Below the pieces are notes generated by a model that saw nothing but the letters and a program-made list of their open reading frames with translations, was not told where the DNA came from and ran no database searches. A program made the translations under genes and the position numbers. Of a DNA stretch of 64,000 nucleotides, positions 54,801 to 64,000 are shown piece after piece (within the stretch, counting starts at the first letter, position 1; each line of letters begins with the position of its first letter). Source of the stretch: Takakia lepidozioides (lineage: Eukaryota; Streptophyta; Takakiopsida; Takakiales; Takakiaceae); contig CM060733.1 in the NCBI GenBank assembly GCA_030704615.1, positions 41,230,001 through 41,294,000 on the forward strand, in the 5' to 3' direction.

Positions 54801-57800
54801 CTGGCAGGGTTGAAGTGAAAAACAGTGATTCTCATGGAAGAAACAACCCTGTTTTCAGTATCATAGTCTTACTTGCCTATAATTAGAAACAAAACTCTGC
54901 CTTTTCAGTCTTATTGAAATTTCTCCATTCCAGGGGGTTCTATGGCCAGTTGATACGTGGACATTCTACACCGCACTCTCACTATTCCGTTACGGTGCCA
55001 TCTCGGCTGGAGTCTATCTACGAATGCTTCAGGTTTGTGATACATATTTTCTTTGCTTCCCCCCTGCTCATCATGTCTCATAGTTTTCACTGTCAATATA
55101 GCAATTGTCAACCTTTCTCCTGACTTCTTAGTTTTAAACTGGACCTCTGCTCAGTGGCACTTCCCCCCTTGCAACCAGGTAGAGTCGAGCTCAATTTTGT
55201 AAAAAAGAAGGTCATTGGCTGGGGGACAGCTGTAGCAGTTCCAATATGAGGCTTTCAGCCATTCAATGCTACGGCATCTGTGTACTGGTGGGGGTACACT
55301 GTCCCTCTTTCTCTAGATCTTAATCTAAATTGTCTCAGCATCCACACTATTTTCTCCAAACATGCAGATACAAGATCTTTTGAGCTTGGTTTGTATTGCA
55401 CAAGTTTTAAATACTCAGATTGAGTGGACATGAAGGTCAGTAAATTGTACATCATTTAATGTGACATATAAGCAGGACTACCTCATGAGAAGGAGCCCAC
55501 TTCGCTGTATTATTGACGAACAATAGAACCTACAACACATTTTTCCTTGAGACAAAAGACTTCACACCTCCAAGCACCTGTCATTTGCTGCTTGAGGAGT
55601 TGATATGACAGGATGGTACTTCTCTTGTGGACATCATGACTCCCTCAGAATACGTTCAAGGGAATGTGCGGTTCGCTTTGGAATATGCAGGGTAATGCAT
55701 CAAGTGGAAAACGGGCCATGGAGTCTGAAAAAATGGCTAAATACTTTGCAGCTACAGCCTTGAAGTTGATTGGACAACACTCGTCAATGCTGCCTGCCAG
55801 GCCACCTACCCTTCTGTCTGGTATGCTGGCTTTGCTATGACTTTCAGTTCCATTGCTGTTGAACATCAAAGGGGAATAGTGTCGCAAGGGAAGGGCAGTA
55901 AACATTAGTCTACAGAAACAAGACTAATCTGAAGATGAGAAGTGATATCTGTATCATGACATCAAGGTTCTTTTTCCTAAGATTCATCCAACTACATAGT
56001 GAAGTCCACTAGCACTGTCTCAATTCCCTTCACCCTGATGAGGGTCAGCAATCCAGAAGATAACTTTGGACTCTCAGTGATTATTAAAAGGAGATTTATT
56101 GCATGTGATTATACATTATAGATCTGGAAAGAAGTGCTCATGGCAAGAATGGGTTGATTCCTACTCTAAGGAACTGGTAAAGAGTGAAAAAGAGACGCAT
56201 ATTGTTGACTGTTGCCGTGCCACCATTATCTCTTGATGGCATAGTCATCATCTGTCTTGGAGCCACTCATGGAGACCCAGCAGTGTACAGAAACTGAAGC
56301 TTGCACAACCAACAGCCCTCTTGTTATAGGGGAGAAAGTATGGAACGAGGGTTGGCAAAGGTTACCAGATTGTTGACAATTTAATTAGTCAGCCTTTCCC
56401 CTGCCACACTGACAAGTGTAGTGCAAAGTTACACCTCATACATATGGTACCTGGAAAACCTAGCCATGGTCAATGGTCAGTGATGATGTGGTCTGAATGG
56501 AGGCAACCTGGTTGTCAAATGAGCCACGAACGTACTCTGTTTACAGCTTTTGTGCTAACCTACTAATCCTTTTACTGCTGTGGGAACATTTTCAGATCTG
56601 GCGGTCAGTGCTGCTACTACTGGTGATGAGGTTCATGGGCCAAAAACATTTGGGTTTGCTCCATCGGCAAGAGTGGCAGAACTGAGAAGGAGAATACACT
56701 CATTTATGGAGACAAACATATATCCGGCAGAGAAGGAGCTCAATGCTCTTGCCTTGTCAGAGAATCGATGGGCAATTCATCCCACTGAGGAAAAACTCAA
56801 GAAGATGGCTAAGTTGCAGGGACTCTGGAATCTCTGGATACCTGTATGACCCCTGCTTGTCCCTCTGGTGGACCCCTTGTAATTTTGCATTTGATTGTTT
56901 ACTGGTTTTGTTGAGCAGATTGTTCTTCTATTGTACAGGATGCTATCTAAAGTGTCTCTAGGAAAGCCCACTGAACAGCATTGAAGTGTGGATGTTAAAG
57001 AGATTGAGGTATATGTGGAATTGGAAAAAAGCATGTGGTGAATTCTCAGGGAATGGTGCTGCTCTATGGGTTTACATTACAAGGACATTCTGTTAGTGGT
57101 TTCAGTTGCAAGTGAACTCAACTGTGGGATTTACACGGCATACATGACAGGAGGACAGTGCAAGGCTTGCCTCCAGTGTGTTGTACGAGGATGGCAAACT
57201 TTCTCATTCAAAGGATGTGGCCGACCGGCTAGTGGGAGCTGGACTGAGCAATTTGGACTATGCCCATTTGTGTGAAATTATGGGACGCTCAGTCTGGGCC
57301 CCTCAAATGTTCAATTGTAGTGCACCTGACACTGGAAACATGGAGGTGCTATCTCCATTCCCTCCTCTCCCCTTCCATCCCAAGACACCAGGTACAGGCA
57401 TGCTCTTACATAGTGTGATGGAGGAATGGAGTGGAAGACCACTGGGCTCTGGAGTTTTGTCAGTGCGAGGGTGTGATTCAGTTCTACTTAAAAGCTCACT
57501 TGTGTTGGGACCAGCTAACTTTCCTCCATCAGCCTTATGATCACTTGCTGTTTCCACCCGCTTGTATTTGTATAAATTTCCTCATCACACTTCATTGAGT
57601 TCTGTTGGTGCAGGCATGCTTTATACTACTTCCAATAGGTCTAACATCTAGTGCAAAATTGGAGTGGGAGATCAGCTGGAATCAAGCCGTTATCTTGCAA
57701 ATTGGACAGCTGGCTATAAAAGAGCTGTGGCAGTTCCATACTAGTATGCTCAGTGTCTTAGAATGTATTCCTACAGGACAAATAGTGGGAAAGCATTATT

Positions 57801-60800
57801 TTGTCCATCTACCTCATGGTGCTATTCTCGTTTGCTGTTGTCTTTCATTTCATAATTTTTGTTCATTGAGCTCTGTTGGTTCTGTGAAGGTGTTGCTGCG
57901 GTATGGAAATGCTGAGCAGCAGCGACAGTGGTTGAAGCCGTTATTAGAGGGGGAGATTCGCTCTGCATTTGCTATGACTGAACCCAATGTGGCATCTTCT
58001 GACGCAACCAACATTGAATGCTCAATTGTCCGGTTGGATATTTTACCTTAGTTTTTAGAACTCCAATTTTTACTTATATATATTCACATGCCTAATACCA
58101 GATACCTAAGATGATCGACTCTATTTCTTGGAAGCAAGACCATCCTGTTAAACAGGCCAAGTCCTGGCAGAAATAGTTGGAGGAGATTTTCAAGCACCTG
58201 AAGATTAGGCCCGATGAACTGACCCTGGCAGATGAAGCTGACCTGGAGGCTGAGGTGTCTAAGGCTATGTCGGAAGCATGAAGAATGTCCAAACAGAACA
58301 AAGTTAGGCATAAAACTTCCCTGAACTTGTTTCCAGTTTGTGACACGGGTCAGGACCTTAAGGATGGTCTGAAGGGCCTACCTACCCTCCGCACTAGCCT
58401 GGAATTGAAACTCAGCGGCGAGTCTACCATTGAACAATAAACAGATGCAGAGGGAAAGGGTGAATGTCAATGCCGGATGTGTGGGCAGCCTGATCAAGAC
58501 AATATCCATTTTCTGATACAATTTGCAGGGTATTCTCATCAGAGAGTGACCCTCTTCAGGGCCATCAGGAACATAGTCCCTGCACCTCTGTTTGCCAACT
58601 TTCAAAATCTCGAGGCTCAGCCTAAAGTCCTGGCCCTATTGGCGTCTAATTACTGGGCAGCTCACACTGCAGATTGATGATTGTGTGAATGGATTTCTAG
58701 AGGAAATATGGAAAGGCCAACGCAATTGTTTATACGGAGTGAGCCCCTCATAGTCCCTCTTGTTCCGTGTAAACTGTTCATGGGGTCTATGGGCACAAGG
58801 CTAGGGCAAGCAATGCTGCAAGAGTACATTTTCTCATGTTGGTGTTTCTCAATGCAGAGAGGGAGATGAGTACGTGATCAACGGTCACAAATGGTGGACC
58901 AGTGGTGCTATGGATCCAAGATGCCAGCTGCTGATTGTTATGGTAGGTAAAGAGTACTGAAGAGGATGAAAAAGTGTTTTGACTTAAAGTTATTTAGTCT
59001 CCAATGTGGTCACAGATGTCTTGTTCGAATAGGTTGACACTTTTGAAGAATCGGGTGGGCTATTGACAAGTGATAGGCTCACTAAGTGATTAATCATAAC
59101 TTTTCAAGTGTCATTGGAAATTTGCTGTTAGTGAACATTGAGATATTTTGTAGTGTTGGGATTTTACCAGTAGTTTTGAAGAATGATTATCAAGGAACTC
59201 CAGTGACAGTCTTACTGCATCCACTAGTAAAGCTATTGTAAACTATGTAGCTTTCCAGAATGGTCTTGTGGCTATTGCAAAGCAGATTCAGTAGTAACCA
59301 AATGGTAACTGCTGGGACATCTTAAGAGGCTAAGCTCCTAAGTCTCTATTGTTTCTGTGGTTCATATTGGCAGGGGAAGACAAACACAAAAGGTCCCTTG
59401 CACAGGCAGCAGTCCATGGTACTGGTTGACATCAAGACCCCGGGTGTGAAGTTAGTGCGGCCTTTGCTGGTCTTTGGCTTTGACGATGCTCCCCATGGGC
59501 ATGCGGAGGTTACGTTTGAGAATGTGCGGGTTCCAATCTCCAATCTCCTATTGGGTGAGGGGCGTGGGTTTGAGATTGCCCAGGTGTGTGGTACTTTCTC
59601 TCCCTTGCTTTTTTTATGGAATTTTAGTCTCAGCAACTTCGCTGTTTCTGGTTTCATTTTCAACGTATCCATCAGTGTAATGCCACATTGCTTATCTGGT
59701 TTGCCAGTTGCCAGAGGTGGCAAGTAAAATGGTTAATTGGAAAAGGGTAAAGTTGCATCTGCAGATCGTGACTGTGTAAGGCATTTCTGAAATGGTGTTT
59801 TGCCTGGTCCCAATCATCTTCTTCTTCTGCGATCTCACTAAGTGGCAAAGTACGGTGTGGTGGTATTTGTTATTCATATGCAGGGAAGACTAGGCCCTGG
59901 GCGACTGCATCACTGCATGCGCTTGGTGGGGGCTGCTGAGCGCGGCATGGATTTAATGGTGAAAAGGGCCATTGAGCGCAAAGCATTTGGCAAGGCTCTC
60001 GCTCAGCAGGGTTCTTTCCAATCAATGCTTGCCAGGGTTGGTCTCTCAGACTCAAATGTGAATTTGTTTCCTCCATATCTATTGATGAAGGGAATTTTGC
60101 TCCTCTGGACATTGAGGCCACACAAGATGTGGGTTGGGGTGGAGCAAGACTGACAGTCTGCATATATACTGAGAAGAGGTCTTTTTGTCATCAAATTGAC
60201 GTAGGTTGCTATGGCTTTGTTCTTTGGTTGCAGTGTCGTTTGGAGATTGAACAAACTCGACTTCTGGTGTTGAATGCTGCCAACCAACTGGACTTGTATG
60301 GCAACAAAGTTGCAAGAGGAGCCATTGCCATGGCCAAAGTATGCTGCCTTCTCTAACTCTGACTCCTATATAATTCTATGTATGCTTGGTGCTCTTTCAC
60401 TTGTACAAGGGTGTTGCAAAGGTTCATACAACTCGACCATAGTATTAGCTCAACCAGTCTAGTGTACGTGCCATGCAGATAGCTTGCTCTCATTCAAATA
60501 GACTGGTCTGTCTTTAAATGTGAAAGGTGTCTTTGGTTTAGACCAGCTATGTCTTTGAAGCTAGGCGGGCAATGGTGTTAAATCTGAATATTCCTTAGTA
60601 AGATGTTCTAAGTCTCTCTCTGTATGGCAAGCATATGGTGTACTAAAGTAATTTTGGGAAGTAACAGGTTGCAGCTCCCAACACAGCACTGCAAGTGTTG
60701 GACAATGCCATTCAAGTACATGGAGGTGGGGGTGTTAGCTCCGATTTTCCATTGGCACATCTGTGGGCAAGTGCTCGCACACTACGGATTGCAGATGGCC

Positions 60801-60862
60801 CAGACGAAGTTCATCTTGGCACTGTTGCCAAACTCGAGTTGTCAAGCGCCTCGAAACTTTAG
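51874..60862 (+). CDS. IBR3: IBR3 / ACAD10-11-like peroxisomal acyl-CoA dehydrogenase, 17 exons, 824 aa
   Basis: In Arabidopsis IBR3 acts in peroxisomal conversion of indole-3-butyric acid to auxin. Exons by GT-AG junctions and continuous frame: 51874-51993, 52095-52229, 52392-52535, 52920-53051, 53329-53517, 54021-54098, 54338-54451, 54934-55032, 55691-55820, 56596-56843, 57151-57345, 57890-58032, 58858-58942, 59374-59583, 59884-60036, 60234-60338, 60668-60862. They sum to 2475 nt. Residues ~1-340 form an aminoglycoside-phosphotransferase-like domain: [23 protein letters not shown] (226-236), [10 protein letters not shown]. Residues ~400-824 form the acyl-CoA dehydrogenase: [86 protein letters not shown]. 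The protein ends Ser-Lys-Leu, a peroxisomal signal. ATG at 51874 is the first in frame with exon 1 homology; a second Met lies two codons on. No lesion was seen. Confidence 0.93.
58090..58680 (+). pseudogene. LINE C-terminal scrap within intron 12 of the IBR3-like gene
   Basis: In one frame with a few stops: [59 protein letters not shown], then [21 protein letters not shown]. The last resembles the Cys-x2-Cys ... His ... Cys tail of non-LTR reverse transcriptases, with the final Cys replaced by Phe. It sits in the sense orientation between donor 58033 and acceptor 58857 and is presumably spliced out. Confidence 0.5.
60851..60862 (+). other. PTS1 peroxisomal targeting signal (Ser-Lys-Leu-stop)
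   Basis: TCG AAA CTT TAG at the end of exon 17 gives the canonical C-terminal tripeptide recognised by the PEX5 receptor. Position and frame follow directly from the reconstructed exons. Confidence 0.9.
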
Positions 60863-61320
60863 CTTTTCTCTGTCACCACTTTTGTTGCATGTTGGAAGCT
60901 GGGATCCTGCTCCTAGGACTTTGCATGGTGGGAAAATTGTCACCATTCATCTAAAGTATCCCACAATTGCAAGCTTGATCGCATAATGTAAGGTTGCCAA
61001 TTCTCAAAAATTCAGTTTTTGCTTTTGGTAATCTGTAAATTAAATCTCTCTTATCGTTAAGATTGTATATATTATAAATATCACACCACCTAGGCAAGTT
61101 TCATACAGGGAGAAGCCAAAAAGCAAGAGAGGAGAGGGCTGCCAAAGAAGAACCGGAGCAGCCAGACACAAGGGCTGAGGTAGCTAATGCTAGTGATTGA
61201 GAGAATTGACCTGTTACTGCATTGTAAGTTTCTCATTCCTTAATTTCCTATATCTCCAATGGACTTGGGAGTCTTCAGCCTCCTAGAGTTAATCTGGCTC
61301 CCATTCCCAAGGGAGCTAGA
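60863..61320. other. 3' flank of the IBR3-like gene
   Basis: Presumed 3' untranslated region and flank. AT-rich stretches occur around 61015-61085. No clear polyadenylation signal was chosen. Confidence 0.4.
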
Positions 61321-61640
61321 CTATCCGTTGGACTCTTGATGGAGAGCTCCTGGTGCAGAGGATGCCGCCTTGTGGGGTGGAGATTGGCAAGAAGGGAAGT
61401 TCCTCAGAACACCTTGAAGACTTGTGAGAATAAATCCCCAAAGGCGAGTCATCATGGGACAACCAATCAAGCAATGTTTCATAGACTTTGTCAGCTGAGC
61501 ATGACAACAAAGCCGACATGAACCTTGAAACACCTATGGGTCACTGCGGGCATAGCTAAAAGCACGCATCAGCTTTGCCACACATTGTCTGAATGCATTT
61601 CGTCTGTCTGTTAAATGTGACCTGCTAGAGGGAAAAAGGG
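61321..61640 (-). pseudogene. LINE zf-RVT scrap
   Basis: The minus-strand frame 61533-61321 reads CRLCCHAQLTKSMKHCLIGCPMMTRLWGF, matching the Cys-x2-Cys ... His-Cys-Leu ... Cys-Pro ... Leu-Trp pattern of the zinc-binding domain after plant LINE reverse transcriptases. Nothing else of the element is recognisable nearby. Confidence 0.5.
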
Positions 61641-62555
61641 CAACCTTTAGAACATGGTCACAACTTGAAACAGGCTTCACTCAATTTGAACTCCCAATTG
61701 CAAGCTCAAGGTACCTTCATAATGAGAGTTTCTTGTAGTTCACTGAAGACAGTGCAGGTGTGGAAAACCTGATCAACTTGCCAGTGCATTAGCTACACCT
61801 AAGAACTTCCTTCGTAATCCCCGAGTTTGCGAAAGAGATGGTGCAAAGGGGTGGGGCCAGGACACGATTAACTTGGCAATGCCTTCCCCATCAGAGTTCT
61901 CATGCAAAATCCACAAGCAGACGACAGCTGCCTCGGGAAGCTCCCCGGAAACCTGTCCATGCACTCGCTCGTGGGGCCAGGCCAAAACCGTGATTTTTAA
62001 CTCAGTCCTGTACCGATTGCCTGGGCCTGCGTTCATGGTCTTTTTGCTAATCCATACTCAGCAGCGAGTAAGTAGTAGGACAGGGGTGCCTGGGCTGCAG
62101 CCCGGGCTAGCCGGGCTTCATGCCCTGGACACTGCGAGGTAGGTGTGGGAACATTGAGGAACAATTTTAGAGCATTTGCGGTCAGCTGCCCAGAAATGAA
62201 CGGCCGAGATCTGATGTAGGATTTCGAAGGCCACGATGTCGTCTCTCTCCTCTCCTCCGTGTCTCTTGCCTTGCCCAAGCACTCGAAGCCCGCGTGCGAC
62301 GATCCGAAAGTGTCTTCAATCCCCCTGGCCAAAAACAGCAATCTTCATCACTTGTAATGGACTGTACAGCTGCTCATCTGTTATGGGCAGGCATATTAGG
62401 GTGTCATTGTTATGAAGTCAATGTCAGTGGGAGCTGTGGACTGAAACATTGTTAACACTTGTGAGGCTCCAAACATTGGATGCACATGTTGAAAAAGACT
62501 CTCTTACCCATCCCCCTGCAAGTCGACCAATGCCTCTTTTGGGACTTGTGGGCAT
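61641..62555. other. No gene recognised
   Basis: Incidental frames only. A 102-codon minus-strand frame (62341-62033) has no recognisable motif. Confidence 0.4.
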
Positions 62556-62938
62556 GTGAAGATGCTTTGTGAGGCAGGCAGACTCATAGAGGCTCTACAG
62601 ATTTTAAATCAAGGAGGAATTTCAGCAGATTCAGAGATGTATGTCCGTCTCTTGCATATGTGCATCAAGATGAAAGGCCTGGAAGCCAGAAAGCAGGTCA
62701 CATTATCGATAGTGGATTCAAGCCAAACGTTTTTCTACACAACACCCTTGTCAACATGTACGTTAAGTGTGGGAGCATCGTGGATGCTCACCAAGTGTTC
62801 CACATAATGCCTCAACGATCTTTGATCACGTGGAATGTAATGTTGGCAGGATTTACCAAGCATGGGTGTGGTACAAATGCTTTGGAGAGCTATATTTATG
62901 TTTTTGGGGTTGTGGGGTAATAGTTGGATGCTGGGCAA
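62556..62938 (+). pseudogene. PPR gene 5' fragment, paralogous to the start of the PPR pseudogene at 18682
   Basis: AGRLIEALQILNQGGISADSEM parallels AGQLKEALQTLNQGGISAHSDT at 18722. HMCIKMKGLEARK parallels HKCIKMKDLTAGK. NTLVNMYVKCGSIVDAHQVF follows, in a shifted frame. There is a frameshift near 62695 and the similarity ends near 62890, after ALESY. It covers only the first two to three repeats, so it is a truncated duplicate. Confidence 0.8.
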
Positions 62939-64000
62939 TTGAACATGCAGTCCCCATTAGAAAAAGATGAACAAGCCAAGGCTGCACTCATGGGGCAAAT
63001 TCAGCGGCTAACGAAACTTATTCTTATCTCTACCAAAATATCAAACACCCCTGCCCGTCACTGAAAAGCCCACTCACCGACGGCGACACTCCTATGGTGA
63101 AGAAGAGGTAATTCCAAAAAAAATCAGCAGTTGGATGGAAGTACATCAGTCTTCACCCTCAACAAGGATTACAATGGATGCTTGAACGTTTCATGTGAAA
63201 GCCAGCCATCATCTACAAGACTTTATATATGGACCCTCTTCACACGCCTGACTAATTCATTCATCTCTGGAATCAATGCAGTTATACAAGCTTGTTCAAG
63301 ATGAATGATCAACTATCATGCTAACAAGATTCCCTGGGTATCTGTAATTCCCATTTGATGAGAATTTTCCCTCACAATTCACATCCATCTTGCACATTGG
63401 ACACCTTGTAGGAATTCGTGGGCTTTCCCTGGAAGAGAAAGGGGTCAACTTCTCCATAGTGGAACCAGGAAATTCAGTTCATTGATAAATGACCACCACA
63501 GATATGACAGAATCTCCTAGACTTGCATGCAATTTTTTGTATAGTTTGTGGTCAAGTTTTCTGCCAATCAGAAGAGACTAAATTCACTTTAACATCAAGA
63601 ACACAGGCCAAACCCCTAGGTACTTCAGTTCACCCCAGGGAGTACTGCCTAATGAGCAGTTTTTAATTAGGTTTTAATCATCCATTTCCAGCAAGCTAAA
63701 TTCTGCCTGTAGCTGGGTTGCCATACCACCCACAGTATGACCCATCAGTAAGAAACTCTACAGGATTCAATCAGGTCTTCTGCATGGCAAAAAGCAGGCA
63801 TTACATCTGGACACTGCAACGCAGTATAGCTCTTTAAAGGAGTGGAAACAACGATCTACCACCAAACCAAAGAGAACAGCTGAGGGGGTGTTAGTGCTTG
63901 CGAGCAACACGTCGCTCATTGGGATTTCGCTGGCCACCGAAAATTGCAGCAGCATGTCTCACTTGAGAGCCCTTTCCTGTTGTCTGGATGCCAGCATGTT
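62939..64000. other. No gene recognised
   Basis: Apparently unique sequence to the window end. Short incidental frames only. Confidence 0.4.

Overview
The window is nuclear DNA of a land plant. It holds spliced genes with GT-AG introns, P-L-S-type pentatricopeptide (PPR) sequence, a plant-type IBR3/ACAD10-11-like gene and a dense, nested load of retrotransposons. The PPR style, the retroelement mix and a DNMT3-like domain inside a retrotransposon suggest a seed-free plant (fern or lycophyte, possibly a bryophyte). That placement is inference and cannot be settled from the window.

Layout. 0-0.64 kb: a minisatellite. 1.4-3.9 kb (-): a decayed but still intron-bearing ALG11 pseudogene. 7.3-9.8 kb (-): a pogo/Tigger transposase broken by two TAG codons. 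12.8-15.2 kb (-): an intact 805-codon ORF of unknown function with a coiled coil and a PHD/RING-like zinc cluster. 15.6-16.6 kb: a palindromic fold-back block. 18.7-21.1 kb: a broken PPR gene. 21.9-25.1 kb: a gutted LINE. 25.7-34.6 kb: the most unusual object, a Ty3/gypsy element. 35.7-37.8 kb (-): another LINE 3' part. 37.8-46.1 kb (-): a second, truncated gypsy element with extra ORFs after integrase. 46.8-51.5 kb: small repeats, LINE pieces, a non-autonomous hAT-like element with a perfect 8-bp target duplication, and hairpins. 51.9-60.9 kb (+): the one clearly intact conserved gene, an IBR3-like peroxisomal acyl-CoA dehydrogenase whose 17 exons splice to 824 codons ending in Ser-Lys-Leu. 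61.3-63 kb: a LINE scrap and a second PPR fragment.

The gypsy element at 25.7-34.6 kb reads gag (two zinc knuckles) - aspartic protease - a cytosine-5 DNA methyltransferase domain most like the DNMT3 group - reverse transcriptase - integrase - PHD finger. It is degenerate: an internal deletion removed the methyltransferase catalytic motif, another removed the end of RT and RNase H, and one PHD zinc ligand is mutated. Its flanks are odd as well. A 156-bp LTR follows a polypurine tract on the right, but the left copy of that LTR is inverted. A second inverted-repeat pair (about 325 bp) brackets 2 kb of tandem repeats downstream. The whole 8.9-kb unit starts with TG, ends with CA and sits between two copies of TGAT.

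Six of the seven in-frame stops in the two element ORF sets, two in the pogo ORF and two in ALG11 are TAG, most at expected Trp or Gln codons. This fits deamination of methylated cytosine in CAG/CTG contexts, as expected for silenced plant DNA. The ordinary plant gene functions here are peroxisomal indole-3-butyric acid/acyl-CoA metabolism (intact) and N-glycan assembly (ALG11, dead copy).
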